From Kitasatospora sp. MAA4 (GTDB taxonomy: Bacteria > Actinomycetota > Actinomycetes > Streptomycetales > Streptomycetaceae), in contig NZ_JARZAI010000003.1 in the NCBI RefSeq assembly GCF_029893355.1, positions 1 to 64,000 of the forward strand: a DNA stretch of 64,000 bases. The letters are read 5' to 3'. The notes beneath the pieces are model-generated. The model had not been told where the DNA came from. It saw nothing but the letters and a program-made list of their open reading frames with translations, and ran no database searches. The translations under genes were made by a program, and so were the position numbers. How positions within the stretch are numbered: the first letter of the stretch is position 1; each line of letters opens with the position of its first letter. Below are positions 36,898 through 46,387 of this stretch, in pieces.

Positions 36898-37851
36898 ATG
36901 AGTACCAAGACTGACAAGACGAGCACGATCCCGGCCCAGAACTCCCCGGTCGCGCCGGCCCGCCGCCCGCTCAAGGAGGAGCGGTTCGCGGACCGCGGCG
37001 GCGTCATCAACGTCTTCTCGCACGGCTTTCTCGCCGTGTGGGCGATCATGATCATCCTGCCGCTGGTCTGGGTGGTGCTGGGCTCCTTCAAGGACAACGC
37101 CGAGATCGGCGGCAGCGCCTGGTCCTGGCCCTCGCACTGGAGCTTCAGCGCCTTCGGCCGGGCCTGGAGCAAGGGCGGCATCGGCGGCTACTTCACCAAC
37201 ACGCTGATCGTGCTGGCCGGTTCGCTCACCCTGACGATGCTGCTGGGCGCGATGGCGGCCTACGTGCTGGCCCGCTACGAGTTCCGCGGCAACCGGATCA
37301 TCTTCTACATGTTCGTCGCGGGCGCGATGTTCCCGGTCTACCTGGCGCTGGTGCCGCTGTTCTTCATGGTGAAGAACCTCGGCTCGATATCCCCGCTGCT
37401 CGGCCTCAACAGCTACCTGGGGCTGATCCTGGTGTACGTCGCGTACTCGCTGCCGTTCACCGTCTTCTTCCTGCACTCGTTCTTCCGCACGCTGCCCACC
37501 GCGGTGCACGAGGCGGCGATGATGGACGGCTGCTCGCACGCCCGGGCGTTCTTCCAGGTGATGCTGCCGATGGCGAAGTCCGGCCTGATCAGCGTCGGCA
37601 TCTTCAACGTGCTGGGGCAGTGGAACCAGTACCTGCTGCCGGTCACCCTGATGCAGCAGCAGGGCGGCAGCGACCCGGACCGCTCGATGCTGGCCCAGGG
37701 CCTGGTCAACCTGGCCTCGACCTCGGGCTACGCGAGCGACTTCCCCGGCCTCTTCGCGGGCATGACCATCGCGATGCTGCCGGTGCTGGTGGTCTACCTC
37801 TCGTTCCAGAAGCAGGTGCAGTCCGGCCTGACCTCCGCCACGCTCAAGTAG
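36898..37851 (+). CDS. ngcG: Sugar ABC transporter permease NgcG
   Basis: 317 residues; a charged N-terminal tail of about 40, six membrane segments, EAA loop EAAMMDGCSHARAFFQVMLPM. MalG-type partner of the preceding permease, 13 bp downstream with GAGGT before the ATG. No ATPase gene follows, consistent with use of a shared multi-sugar ATPase. Confidence 0.87.
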   Translation: MSTKTDKTSTIPAQNSPVAPARRPLKEERFADRGGVINVFSHGFLAVWAIMIILPLVWVVLGSFKDNAEIGGSAWSWPSHWSFSAFGRAWSKGGIGGYFTNTLIVLAGSLTLTMLLGAMAAYVLARYEFRGNRIIFYMFVAGAMFPVYLALVPLFFMVKNLGSISPLLGLNSYLGLILVYVAYSLPFTVFFLHSFFRTLPTAVHEAAMMDGCSHARAFFQVMLPMAKSGLISVGIFNVLGQWNQYLLPVTLMQQQGGSDPDRSMLAQGLVNLASTSGYASDFPGLFAGMTIAMLPVLVVYLSFQKQVQSGLTSATLK

Positions 37852-37868
37852 CGGCCGCAGCAAGAAGA

Positions 37869-37901
37869 AACGGCCCGCCCCCAGTGAAGGGGCGGGCCGT
37901 T
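37869..37901. terminator. Terminator between convergent ngcG and pepN
   Basis: Perfect 13-bp stem (arm AACGGCCCGCCCC) with a 7-nt loop, 17 bp after ngcG; A-rich before and T after, so usable on both strands. Confidence 0.82.
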
Positions 37902-37910
37902 CCGCGTTGT

Positions 37911-40493
37911 TCAGACCCGGTCGGCGGTCTGCGCCCGCAGGGCGCGGGCCAGGTCGTCGCGGCACTCCAGGACCAGTCGGCGCAGCGCCGGCGCCGCGTC
38001 CCGGTGGTCCGCAAGCCAGGCGTCGGTGGCGTCCAGCGTCGGCTGGTCGGTCTGCAGCCGGGGGAAGAACCCGCCGACGAAGCGCATCGCGATCTCGATG
38101 CTGCGCTCCGCCCAGATCTTCTCCAGCAGCTCGAAGTAGCGCGGCGTGTACGGCGCGGTCAGCTCCCGCTGCCCGGCCTGGGCGAAGCCCGCCGTCTGCG
38201 CGCTGACCAGCGCGTTGGGCAGCTCGTCGGAGTCGACCACGGCGGACCAGGCGGCGGCCTTGGCCTCGGCGGTGGGCCGGGCGGCCATCGCCTGGACGGC
38301 CTTCTGATTGCCGCCGGCGGTGTTGTCCCGCTTCAGCTCGGCGTCGATCTGCTCGACGGTGGCCCGGCCCTCGGCGGACAGCGCCAGCCAGAACGCCCAG
38401 CGCAGATCCTGGTCGACCTCCAGCCCGTCGATCTTCGCGTGCCCGGCCAACAGGCTCTCGATCAGCTGGAGTTGCTCGTCACTGTGCGCCGTCTCGGCCA
38501 GGAACCGGGCCCAGGCGAGCTGGTGGTCGCTGCCGGGGGCGGCCAGCCGCAGTTCGCGCAGCGCACCCTCGGCCAGCAGCTGCCCGCCCTCCGTGCGCCA
38601 GGCCGGGTCGGCGTACAGACTCAGCGCGCCCAGTGCCTGGAGGTGCAGGCTCTGCAGCACGCCGATCTCGGACTCGCGTCCGGCGAACCGCAGCACCAGC
38701 GCCAGGTAGTCGCGGGCCGGCATCAGGCCGTCCCGGGTGAGGTTCCAGCAGGCCGACCAGGCCAGTGCCCGGGCCAGCGGCTCGCGGATCTCGCCCAGCG
38801 AACTGCCCACGGTGGCCAGCGAGTCGGCGTCGAAGCGGATCTTGCAGTAGGTCAGGTCGTCGTCGTTGACCAGGATCAGCGCCGGGCGCGGACGGCCGGC
38901 CAGCTCCTCGACGACGGTGCGCGGCCCGGTCACGTCCAGCTCGACCCGGGTGGTGCGGACCAGCGACCCGTCCGCCTCGCGGTTGTAGAGGCCGATCGCG
39001 ATCCGGTGGGTCCGCAGCGTCGGCTGCTCGGCGGTCGCGTCCTGCAGGACGGCGAGCTCGGTGATCCGGCCCTCGGCGTCCACGGTCAGCTGCGGGGTGA
39101 GCGAGTTGACGCCCGCGGTCTGCAGCCAGGACGCCGACCAGTCGGCCATCGCCTGCTCTCCGCGGCCGGAGGTCACCGCGAGAACCTCCAGCAGGTCGCC
39201 GAGCACGGTGTTGCCGAAGGCGTGCCGCTTGAAGTACTGCCGGGCGCCCTCGAAGAAGGCGTCCCGCCCGGCGTAGGCGACCAGCTGCTTGAGCACCGCC
39301 GCGCCCTTGGCGTAGGTGATGCCGTCGAAGTTGAGCTTGGCGTCCTCGACGTCGCGGATGTCGGCGGTGATCGGGTGGGTGGTGGGGTACTGGTCCTGCT
39401 TGTACGCCCACGCCTTGCGCTGGTTGGCGAAGGTGACCCAGGCCGACTGGAAGCCGGTGGCGGCCTGCTGGGAGAAGGCCCCCATGAAATCGGCGAACGA
39501 CTCCTTCAGCCAGAGGTCGTCCCACCAGCGCATGGTGACCAGGTCGCCGAACCACATGTGCGCCATCTCGTGCAGGATGACGTTGGCCCGGGCCTCGTAC
39601 GCGGCCGCGGTGACCCGGGAGCGGAAGACGTACTCCTCGCGGAAGGTCACGCAGCCCGGATTCTCCATCGCACCGATGTTGTACTCGGGCACGAAGCACT
39701 GGTCGTACTTGCCGAACGGGTACGGGTAGTCGAACTCGTCGTGGAAGAAGTCCAGGCCCTGCTTGGTGACGGTGAAGATCTCCTCGGCGTCGAAGTGCGC
39801 GGCCAGCGACTTGCGGCAGGTGGCCGCCAGCGGGATCTCCAGCCGCGTGCCGTCCGGCAGTTCGCGGCTCCAGTGGTCGCGCGCCACGTGGTACGGGCCG
39901 GCCACCACGGCGGTCAGGTAGGTAGAGATCGGCCGGGTGGGCAGGAAGCGCCAGACCCGGGCACCGTCCTGCTCCTCGACGCTCTCCTGCGCGGAGTTGG
40001 CGTAGACGTCCCAGGCGGCCGGCGCCGTCACGGTGAAGACGTAGGGCGCCTTGAGGTCGGGCTGCTCGAAGTTGGCGAACACCCGGCGGGCCTCGGCGGG
40101 CTCGTAGTGGGTGTAGAGGTACGTCTCGCCGTCGGCCGGGTCGGTGAACCGGTGCAGGCCCTCGCCGGTACGGCTGTACGCGCAGTCCGCGTCCACCACC
40201 AGGACGTTGGCGGCGGCCAGGCCGTCGACGCCGATCCGCACGCCGTCGAAGGCGGTGGCCGGATCCAGCGGGCTCCCGTTCAGGGTGATCGAGCGGACGC
40301 CCGCGGCGAGCAGGTCCACGAAGGTGGAGCTGCCCGGCGCGTCGCAGCGGAAGCGGATGGTCGTGGTGGAACGGAAGGTGGCGACGGAGGCGTCGGGCGC
40401 ACTGGTGACGTCGAGGTGCACCTCGTAGCCGTCCACGCTCAGGATTCCGGCGCGCTGCTGTGCTTCGTCCCGGCTGAGGTTCTTCCCCGGCAC
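37911..40493 (-). CDS. pepN: Aminopeptidase N (M1 zinc metallopeptidase)
   Basis: 860 residues, the usual actinobacterial length. Substrate-binding IGAMENPG and zinc motif HEMAHMWFGDLVTMRWWDDLWLKESF (HExxH plus distal Glu) are visible, followed by the ERAP1-like C-terminal half. It removes N-terminal residues from peptides in the cytoplasm. AAAGGAG lies before the GTG at 40493; an upstream in-frame ATG adds 23 unrelated residues. Confidence 0.93.
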   Translation of the reverse strand: MPGKNLSRDEAQQRAGILSVDGYEVHLDVTSAPDASVATFRSTTTIRFRCDAPGSSTFVDLLAAGVRSITLNGSPLDPATAFDGVRIGVDGLAAANVLVVDADCAYSRTGEGLHRFTDPADGETYLYTHYEPAEARRVFANFEQPDLKAPYVFTVTAPAAWDVYANSAQESVEEQDGARVWRFLPTRPISTYLTAVVAGPYHVARDHWSRELPDGTRLEIPLAATCRKSLAAHFDAEEIFTVTKQGLDFFHDEFDYPYPFGKYDQCFVPEYNIGAMENPGCVTFREEYVFRSRVTAAAYEARANVILHEMAHMWFGDLVTMRWWDDLWLKESFADFMGAFSQQAATGFQSAWVTFANQRKAWAYKQDQYPTTHPITADIRDVEDAKLNFDGITYAKGAAVLKQLVAYAGRDAFFEGARQYFKRHAFGNTVLGDLLEVLAVTSGRGEQAMADWSASWLQTAGVNSLTPQLTVDAEGRITELAVLQDATAEQPTLRTHRIAIGLYNREADGSLVRTTRVELDVTGPRTVVEELAGRPRPALILVNDDDLTYCKIRFDADSLATVGSSLGEIREPLARALAWSACWNLTRDGLMPARDYLALVLRFAGRESEIGVLQSLHLQALGALSLYADPAWRTEGGQLLAEGALRELRLAAPGSDHQLAWARFLAETAHSDEQLQLIESLLAGHAKIDGLEVDQDLRWAFWLALSAEGRATVEQIDAELKRDNTAGGNQKAVQAMAARPTAEAKAAAWSAVVDSDELPNALVSAQTAGFAQAGQRELTAPYTPRYFELLEKIWAERSIEIAMRFVGGFFPRLQTDQPTLDATDAWLADHRDAAPALRRLVLECRDDLARALRAQTADRV

Positions 40494-40600
40494 TGCGGTA
40501 CTCCTTTGTCCGACTCGCACGGTGCTGTGCAGATGTTGGGGGCAGGTCTTGCCCTTCGGCATCTTTTCACGGGTACGGGACGGTTCAGGGGTTCATTTCC

Positions 40601-42022
40601 TTAGCTGAGAGCCACCTGTGAGTCGCGTCGCTGCTTGGCGTAACCGGCTGCCGCGAGCAGCGTCACCAGGACGCCCGCGGCGTAGAGCTGCGCGCGGTCG
40701 CCGGGGGTGGTGGTCATCAGCCCCAGGATGCCGACCACCCCGGCCAGTGCGACCCAGGTCAGGTACGGGAAGCCCCACATCCGGACGGTCAGCAGCTCGG
40801 GCGCCTCGCGCTCCAGCCGGCGGCGCATCCGCAGCTGGGAGACGGCGATGAAGATCCAGACCACCAGGATGGCCACGCCGGTGGTGTTCATCAGCCAGCT
40901 GAAGACGGTGTCCGGCCACCAGTAGCCGGCCAGCACCGCGGCGAAGCCGAAGGCGCAGGAGGCCAGCACGGCGAGCCTCGGCACCCCGCCGCTGACCCGC
41001 GCCAGCGCCTTCGGACCCTGGCCGCGGGCGACCAGCGAGAAGGCCATCCGGGAGGCGCCGTAGATGTTGGCGTTCATCGCCGACAGCAGCGCGATCAGCA
41101 CCACCGCCTGCATGACCATGGCCGCCCCCGGCACGTCCAGCAGGCGCAGCACGGTGACGTACGGGCCCTCCTTGACCACGGCCGGGTCGTTCCACGGCAC
41201 CAGCGTGACGATCAGGGCCATCGAGCCGATGTAGAAGACGGCGATCCGCCAGACCGCGGTGCGCACCGCGTTGGCGACGTTGCGCCGGGGATCGGCGGAC
41301 TCCGCGGCGGCGATGGTGACCGTCTCCAGGCCGCCGTACGCGAAGACCGAGGCGAGCAGGCCCGCGATCAGTCCGCTGGTGCCGTTGGGCAGGAAGCCGC
41401 CGTGGCCGGTCAGGTTGGCGGTGCCGGGCGCGCCGCCCGAGCCCAGCACGCCGCAGACGCCCAGCGTGCCGAGCACCAGGAAGGCCACGATCGCGCTGAT
41501 CTTGACGGCGGCGAACCAGAACTCGAACTCGCCGAAGTTCTTCACGGCGGTCAGGTTGCTGGCGCAGAAGAACGCCATGAAGACGCCGACCCAGGCCCAG
41601 CCGGGCACGCCCGGGAGCCAGGAGTTCATGATGGTCCCGGCGGCGGTCGCCTCGGCGGCCACGCCGCAGCAGAGCATCACCCAGTACATCCAGCCGGCGG
41701 TCACCCCGGCCCACGGGCCGATCTCCTGCTCCGCGTGCACCGAGAACGAGCCGGTGGCGGGGCGGGCGGCCGACATCTCGCCGAGCATCCGCATGATCAG
41801 CATGACCAGCAGCCCGGAGAGCGTGAAGGCCAGGATGATCGCCGGACCGGCGGCGGCGATGCCCGCGCCGGAGCCGACGAAGAGGCCGGCGCCGATCACT
41901 CCGCCGAGCGCGATCATCGACAGGTGCCGCGGCTTGAGGCCGTGCGCGAGCTGCGGTCCCTCGCTGCCGGTCGGGGCGAGCGTCGGCGCGGTGGGCGCCG
42001 GCGGGGCGGAGGTGGGGGCCAT
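40601..42022 (-). CDS. Amino acid permease (APC family, AAT type)
   Basis: 473 residues with 12 predicted helices. HLSMIALGGVIGAGLFVGSG, MRMLGEMSAARPATGSFSVHA and ASVFAYGGLETVTIAAAESADP are signatures of the GabP/AnsP/ProY group. Imports an amino acid or GABA; specificity unknown. ATG 42022 follows a weak GGATCC; a longer in-frame extension has no membrane or family character. Confidence 0.87.
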   Translation of the reverse strand: MAPTSAPPAPTAPTLAPTGSEGPQLAHGLKPRHLSMIALGGVIGAGLFVGSGAGIAAAGPAIILAFTLSGLLVMLIMRMLGEMSAARPATGSFSVHAEQEIGPWAGVTAGWMYWVMLCCGVAAEATAAGTIMNSWLPGVPGWAWVGVFMAFFCASNLTAVKNFGEFEFWFAAVKISAIVAFLVLGTLGVCGVLGSGGAPGTANLTGHGGFLPNGTSGLIAGLLASVFAYGGLETVTIAAAESADPRRNVANAVRTAVWRIAVFYIGSMALIVTLVPWNDPAVVKEGPYVTVLRLLDVPGAAMVMQAVVLIALLSAMNANIYGASRMAFSLVARGQGPKALARVSGGVPRLAVLASCAFGFAAVLAGYWWPDTVFSWLMNTTGVAILVVWIFIAVSQLRMRRRLEREAPELLTVRMWGFPYLTWVALAGVVGILGLMTTTPGDRAQLYAAGVLVTLLAAAGYAKQRRDSQVALS

Positions 42023-42123
42023 GAAATGGATCCAGACGTTCGGAAAGCGGACTTGCCGTCTCACTATCCGGTGCCCCGGCTGAGACCGCCAAGGGCCCGG
42101 CCCGACGGCCCAGATGGCGGACG

Positions 42124-42135
42124 GTGCGATCGCAC
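42124..42135. promoter_or_regulatory. Palindrome between the permease and bioY genes
   Basis: GTGCGATCGCAC, 12-bp perfect palindrome, about 100 bp upstream of the permease start within the 289-bp divergent gap; possible operator. Toward bioY, TAGGTT at about 42244-42249 is a plausible -10 box. Confidence 0.35.
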
Positions 42136-42311
42136 ACCGTGACGACCTCTGCACAGTGAGGCGCGGGGTGGAGCGGAACCCCACAAGCAGGGGACCTGAC
42201 GCTTTGTCGGATCGCCGCTCGAAACCGGGTGGTTCGGACGCGTAGGTTCACACCTGTGCACCCGTACGGCTGGGGCCCGCCCGCAGTCGCCGACCCAGAG
42301 TGGAGACCCCG

Positions 42312-42911
42312 ATGGCCATCGCCTCGTCGATACCGTCCCGTGCCGTGCTGGCCGATCTGCTGCCCGCCGCCGGCAGCCGGCTCGGCGGCCAGCTGCGCGA
42401 GCTGGCCCTGGTGGGCGGCGGCGCGGCGCTGACCGGCCTGGCCGCGCAGTTCTCGGTGAACGTGCCCGGCTCGCCGGTCCCGGTCACCGGCCAGACCTTC
42501 GCCGCGCTGCTGGTCGGCACCGCGCTCGGCGCCCGGCGCGGCGCGGCCTCGCTGGCCCTCTACCTGCTGGCCGGGATGGCCGGGCTGCCCTGGTTCGCGG
42601 CCGGCAGTTCCGGCTGGGCGGCGCCGAGCCTGGGCTACGTGCTCGGCTTCGTGCTGGCCGGCAGCCTCACCGGGCTGCTGGCCCGGCGCGGCGCGGACCG
42701 CAGCCCGCTGCGGACCGCGGTGGCGATGGTGCTCGGCAACCTGGCGATCTACGCGGTCGGCGTCCCGTACCTGGCCGCCGCGCTGCACGTCCCGCTCGCC
42801 CGGGCCGCGCAGCTGGGGCTCTACCCGTACCTGATCGGCGACGGGCTCAAGGTGCTGCTGGCGACCGGCGCGCTGCCGCTGGCCTGGAAGCTGGTCGGCC
42901 GCCGCGCCTGA
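42312..42911 (+). CDS. bioY: Biotin transporter BioY
   Basis: 199 residues. VPGSPVPVTGQTFAALLVGTALGARRGAASLALYLLAGMAGLPWFA is the BioY signature; about six helices. BioY is the S component of an ECF biotin transporter and can work alone. No ecfA/ecfT genes adjoin it. GGAG lies 6 nt before the ATG at 42312. It is followed 44 bp later by rpiB. Confidence 0.92.
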   Translation: MAIASSIPSRAVLADLLPAAGSRLGGQLRELALVGGGAALTGLAAQFSVNVPGSPVPVTGQTFAALLVGTALGARRGAASLALYLLAGMAGLPWFAAGSSGWAAPSLGYVLGFVLAGSLTGLLARRGADRSPLRTAVAMVLGNLAIYAVGVPYLAAALHVPLARAAQLGLYPYLIGDGLKVLLATGALPLAWKLVGRRA

Positions 42912-42955
42912 CCCGTGCTCGGAATCGGGTGCACGCGCATGCCAGACTCATCCGC

Positions 42956-43441
42956 ATGCGCGTTTACTTGGGTTCCGACCATGCCGGATATGAGCTTAAG
43001 AACCACCTCGTCGAGTGGCTGACGGCGGCCGGCCACGAGCCGATCGACTGCGGCCCGCACATCTACGACGCCGAGGACGACTACCCGCCGTTCTGCCTGC
43101 GGGCCGCCGAGCGCACCGCCGCCGACCCCGAGGCGCTGGGCATCGTGATCGGCGGCTCGGGCAACGGCGAGCAGATCGCCGCCAACAAGGTCAAGGGCGT
43201 GCGGGCCGCGCTCGCCTGGAGCGAGCAGACCGCCGCCCTGGGCCGTGAGCACAACAACGCCAACGTGATCAGCGTCGGCGGGCGGATGCACACCCAGGAG
43301 GAGGCGACGAAGTTCGTCGAGATCTTCCTGGCCACCCCGTACAGCGGCGAGGCCCGGCACACCCGCCGGATCGAGATGCTCTCGGCCTACGAGGCCACCG
43401 GTGAGCTCCCGCCGATCCCCGCCCACCACCCGCAGGGCTGA
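42956..43441 (+). CDS. rpiB: Ribose-5-phosphate isomerase B
   Basis: 161 residues. MRVYLGSDHAGYELKNHL, DCGPHIYDAEDDYPPF, GIVIGGSGNGEQIAANKVKGVRAAL and HNNANVISVGGRMH are RpiB/LacAB signatures. Interconverts ribose 5-phosphate and ribulose 5-phosphate. CAGACT lies 7 nt before the ATG, suggesting leaderless transcription independent of bioY. Actinobacterial RpiB uses an active-site Glu rather than Cys, and the context (GGSGNGE) agrees. Confidence 0.93.
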   Translation: MRVYLGSDHAGYELKNHLVEWLTAAGHEPIDCGPHIYDAEDDYPPFCLRAAERTAADPEALGIVIGGSGNGEQIAANKVKGVRAALAWSEQTAALGREHNNANVISVGGRMHTQEEATKFVEIFLATPYSGEARHTRRIEMLSAYEATGELPPIPAHHPQG

Positions 43442-43466
43442 CCCTGCCGTCGCCGCCTTGGCTGTC

Positions 43467-44729
43467 TCAGAATCCGTGCGGCAGCCAGGGCGCGACGTCC
43501 CAGCCGAAGGCCCGGGAGGCCTCGGCCAGCGCGCCGGTGCGCAGCTCCTGCACCAGCCCGGCCCCGGCCAGCGCCGCCAGTGACCGGCCGCCGAGGTAGG
43601 CCGAGCCCAACTCGCGTGCCGACAGCGCCAGTTCGGCCCGGTCGGTGGTGGGTTCGCAGTTCGCCCCCTTGCCCGGTCCCGCGCTGTGCAGCCGCCAGCG
43701 CCCGGTGTTCCACGGGCAGAACTCGTCCGTCACGTCCAGCACCACGTCCAGCGGGGCCTGGTAGTCGCGCGAGCAGAGCGCGTCGCCGACGTCGACCAGC
43801 CGCAGGAAGAGCGCGTCGGTGAGCTTCGGCATCAGCCGGCGCGGGTCGGAGACCAGGTGCAGCAGCGGGTCGTCCACCGGCAGGTTCTCGCCGAGGACGG
43901 TGTCGGTGAGGTCGAGGTCCAGCAGGAACCCCCAGAGCGCCGCGTACGCCTGCGGCGAGGCCGCCATCGTGTCGCGCACCCGCACCACGCCGGCCGGGCC
44001 GCCGTGCTGCCAGTCGCCCTTGGCGCTGTACCGGGCGTAGCCCAGCAGCTCGCCGCTGGTGCGGTCCTCGGCCAGCACGCACTGGAGCGGTGAGCGGCCC
44101 CCGCGGTCCTCCGGCGGGTCGATCACCGGCAGCTGCTCCCAGCCGGGGCGCCGGGCCAGCATGCCCGGCCGCAGCGGTACCAGCTCCGCGTACAGCCGTT
44201 CGCAGGCGGCCGAGGTCTCGACCGGATCGGCCAGCCGCAGCCGGATCGTGTCGCCCTCGGGCCGGCGCACCTGCACCCGGGCGCGGGCGATCTCCACGCC
44301 CATCTTCCAGGTGGCCAGGCCGTAGCCGTAGCGCCCGTAGATCGCCGGCTCGGAGGCGGTCAGCGCGGCGAGCGACTCGCCGCGCTCGTGGATGTCGTCC
44401 AGCTGGTGGCGCATCAGCGCGGTGAGCACGCCGCGCCGCCGGTGGGTGGGCAGCACGCCGACGTTGGCCACTCCGGCGGTGGGCAGCACGGCGCCGCCGG
44501 GCACGGCCATCCGGAACGAGTAGGCGGCGGCCGCGCCGACCGGGGCGGGACCGTCCCAGACGGCCAGCGAGCGGTCGAACTCGGTCAACCCGCGCCAGAG
44601 CTCTCGCCGCGGTGGCGACTCGCTCTCGCCGCCGAAGGCGATCTCCACGCAGCGGTACCAGGCCTCCCAGTCGGACTCGGCAAGGGTGCGCAGATCCAGG
44701 GTGTCGGGATGCCCGCCAGGCTGTGTCAT
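43467..44729 (-). CDS. eis: Eis-like GNAT N-acetyltransferase
   Basis: 420 residues. N-terminal GNAT fold with the acetyl-CoA loop VLPTHRRRGVLTALM, a second GNAT-like middle region, and a C-terminal sterol-carrier-like domain ending WLPHGF, with the C-terminal carboxylate typical of Eis. Eis enzymes acetylate many amines, including aminoglycosides; the natural substrate here is unknown. The ATG lies inside an 18-bp palindrome and TACCTG sits just upstream, pointing to a leaderless, tightly repressed gene. Confidence 0.85.
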   Translation of the reverse strand: MTQPGGHPDTLDLRTLAESDWEAWYRCVEIAFGGESESPPRRELWRGLTEFDRSLAVWDGPAPVGAAAAYSFRMAVPGGAVLPTAGVANVGVLPTHRRRGVLTALMRHQLDDIHERGESLAALTASEPAIYGRYGYGLATWKMGVEIARARVQVRRPEGDTIRLRLADPVETSAACERLYAELVPLRPGMLARRPGWEQLPVIDPPEDRGGRSPLQCVLAEDRTSGELLGYARYSAKGDWQHGGPAGVVRVRDTMAASPQAYAALWGFLLDLDLTDTVLGENLPVDDPLLHLVSDPRRLMPKLTDALFLRLVDVGDALCSRDYQAPLDVVLDVTDEFCPWNTGRWRLHSAGPGKGANCEPTTDRAELALSARELGSAYLGGRSLAALAGAGLVQELRTGALAEASRAFGWDVAPWLPHGF

Positions 44730-44738
44730 ATGACACAG
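44721..44738. promoter_or_regulatory. 18-bp perfect palindrome over the eis-like start codon
   Basis: CTGTGTCATATGACACAG, perfectly symmetric, with the ATG of the acetyltransferase at its centre. TGTCA/TGACA half sites are common for GntR- or TetR-type repressors. No cognate regulator is adjacent. Confidence 0.6.
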
Positions 44739-44830
44739 GTACCATCCACGGCCGTGCCGTGCGAGCCCATTGCGCCCTTGTCCTGCGGGTTCCCGCGCGG
44801 GAGTGGGGAGGTGGGCGGCAGCACGGGCGG

Positions 44831-44856
44831 CGCGCGCCGGCCCGAACCGGCGCGCG
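44831..44856. terminator. GC-rich hairpin in the eis / PP2C gap
   Basis: 10-bp perfect stem CGCGCGCCGG with loop CCCGAA in the 275-bp divergent gap. No gene is seen here; TAGGGT at 44991-44996 is the PP2C -10 box. Confidence 0.4.
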
Positions 44857-45004
44857 GGGCTGCCGCGCGCCTCAACTCGCCTCCTGAGACTGCCCGGTGA
44901 GCCCCGGGTGTGGATTCTCTGCCCGGCTGAAATCAGCTGGACATTCGGTCAGTGCGTGACAGCCCGTCGACGTGGACCGGTCCTGGTGGATAGGGTCAGC
45001 CCCC

Positions 45005-46228
45005 ATGGCTGGCAGCACGCCGGGCACACCGCCCCGGACGACCACGACGGGAACCGCCGCCGCGGACCCCGTGAAGGCCCGGTTGCGCAAGCGGCTCTAC
45101 CGGGCCCGCCGAACGCTGCGCCGAACCGGAGTGGACTACTTCCGCGGCGACGCCGCGGACTGGCTCGCCTTCGCCGTCCTGCTGCTGATGGTCCCGCTGC
45201 TGGTGGCCCTGAACGTCTGGATCCCCGCCTGGATCCCGCCGACCGCGCTGGTGCTGCCGATCCTGGCCGGCGCCCTGCTGCTGCGCCCGGGCTCGCTGGT
45301 GCTGCTCTACGCGGCCGCGGCGCTGGGCCTCTCCGCGGAGTCGGTGATCCACACCGGCGAGCGGGTGGCCAGCAGCCGCCCCGAGGCGTACGTGTTCGGC
45401 GTCACCCCGGGCGCCGCCCTGGTGGTCGGCGCGGTCGGGGTGGCCGGACTGCTGGTCGCCCAGTTCCGCAGCCGGGTCGGGGTGCCCTGGCGCGGCGGCG
45501 GCTCGATGCTCTTCGACCTGCGCGAACGCCTGCGGGTGCAGAGCCGGGTGCCCGACCTGCCGCAGGGCTGGCACGCCGACATGGCGCTGCGCCCGGCCGG
45601 CGGGCAGTCCTTCTCCGGAGACTTCGTGGTGGCCGCCCGCACCGGTCCCGGCCGCCGGGTGCTGGAAGCGGTGCTGGCTGACGTCTCGGGCAAGGGGATG
45701 GACGCCGGATCCCGGGCGCTGCTGCTCTCCGGCGCCTTCGGCGGCCTGCTCGGCTCGCTGCCGCCGCACGACTTCCTGCCCGCCGCCAACGGCTACCTGC
45801 TGCGCCAGGAGTGGGAGGAGGGCTTCGCCACCGCGGTGCACCTCGCGCTCGACCTGGACACGGGGGAGTACGAGCTGCTCTCGGCCGGGCACCTGCCCGG
45901 CATGCAGCGGCTGGCCGGGGCCGGGCGCTGGGAGATCAAGGAGTCCCAGGAGGGCCCGCTGCTGGGCATCTACGACGGCGCCAAGTTCGAGGGGGTGCGC
46001 GGGCGGCTCGGCCCCGGCGACGTGCTGATGCTCTGCACCGACGGCATGGTCGAGGCGCCGGGCCGGGACCTCTCGGAGGGGATGGACCGGCTGATGGGCG
46101 AGGCCGACCGCCTGGTGGCCGGCGCCCACCTGGGCGCCGGCAGCCGCGGCGCCGCCGGCCGGCTGATCGAGACGGTGGCCAAGGACATCAACGACGACCG
46201 CGCGGTACTCCTGCTTTGGCGCGACTAA
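45005..46228 (+). CDS. Membrane-anchored PP2C/SpoIIE-family protein phosphatase
   Basis: About 407 residues. A basic N-terminus, three to four membrane helices (about 50-150), then a PP2C-like SpoIIE domain: PAGGQSFSGDFVVAAR, ADVSGKGMDAGSRALLLSGAF, LSAGHLPGMQRL, LMLCTDGMVEAPGRD and DDRAVLLLWRD supply the metal-binding acidic residues. It dephosphorylates Ser/Thr proteins, typically anti-sigma antagonists. TAGGGT (44991-44996) 8 nt before the ATG implies a leaderless mRNA. The final base of its TAA stop comes from an inserted MITE-like element; the original stop was probably TAG. Confidence 0.88.
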   Translation: MAGSTPGTPPRTTTTGTAAADPVKARLRKRLYRARRTLRRTGVDYFRGDAADWLAFAVLLLMVPLLVALNVWIPAWIPPTALVLPILAGALLLRPGSLVLLYAAAALGLSAESVIHTGERVASSRPEAYVFGVTPGAALVVGAVGVAGLLVAQFRSRVGVPWRGGGSMLFDLRERLRVQSRVPDLPQGWHADMALRPAGGQSFSGDFVVAARTGPGRRVLEAVLADVSGKGMDAGSRALLLSGAFGGLLGSLPPHDFLPAANGYLLRQEWEEGFATAVHLALDLDTGEYELLSAGHLPGMQRLAGAGRWEIKESQEGPLLGIYDGAKFEGVRGRLGPGDVLMLCTDGMVEAPGRDLSEGMDRLMGEADRLVAGAHLGAGSRGAAGRLIETVAKDINDDRAVLLLWRD

Positions 46229-46387
46229 GACCGTCCGTCGCTTGGGGGGCGGCGTCGCGACGCCCGGGCTCTCGCCTGGACGGCTTCTCCTCAGTCGCCA
46301 ATGCTCCGCAGTGGCTCCTTCGTCGGCACCGCCCAGACTCGGCCCGGACCCCGCTCCTTCACCCACCCCCCAAGCGACGGACGGTCT
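46228..46387. mobile_element. MITE-like element with 22-bp terminal inverted repeats
   Basis: 160 bp bounded by perfect 22-bp inverted repeats (46228-46249 and 46366-46387, starting AGACCGTCCGTCGCTT). A TA dinucleotide lies at 46226-46227 and another overlaps the right end at 46387-46388, fitting a TA target duplication as in IS630/Tc1-mariner or some IS5 elements. The interior has no ORF. Removing it with one TA restores GAC-TAG, a clean stop for the PP2C gene. Confidence 0.65.

Noticed and set aside
37038..40604. Plus-strand open frame of about 1190 codons antisense to pepN
   Set aside because: Val/Gly/Arg/His-rich composition without motifs; pepN on the other strand has the HExxH and GAMEN motifs and a ribosome site.
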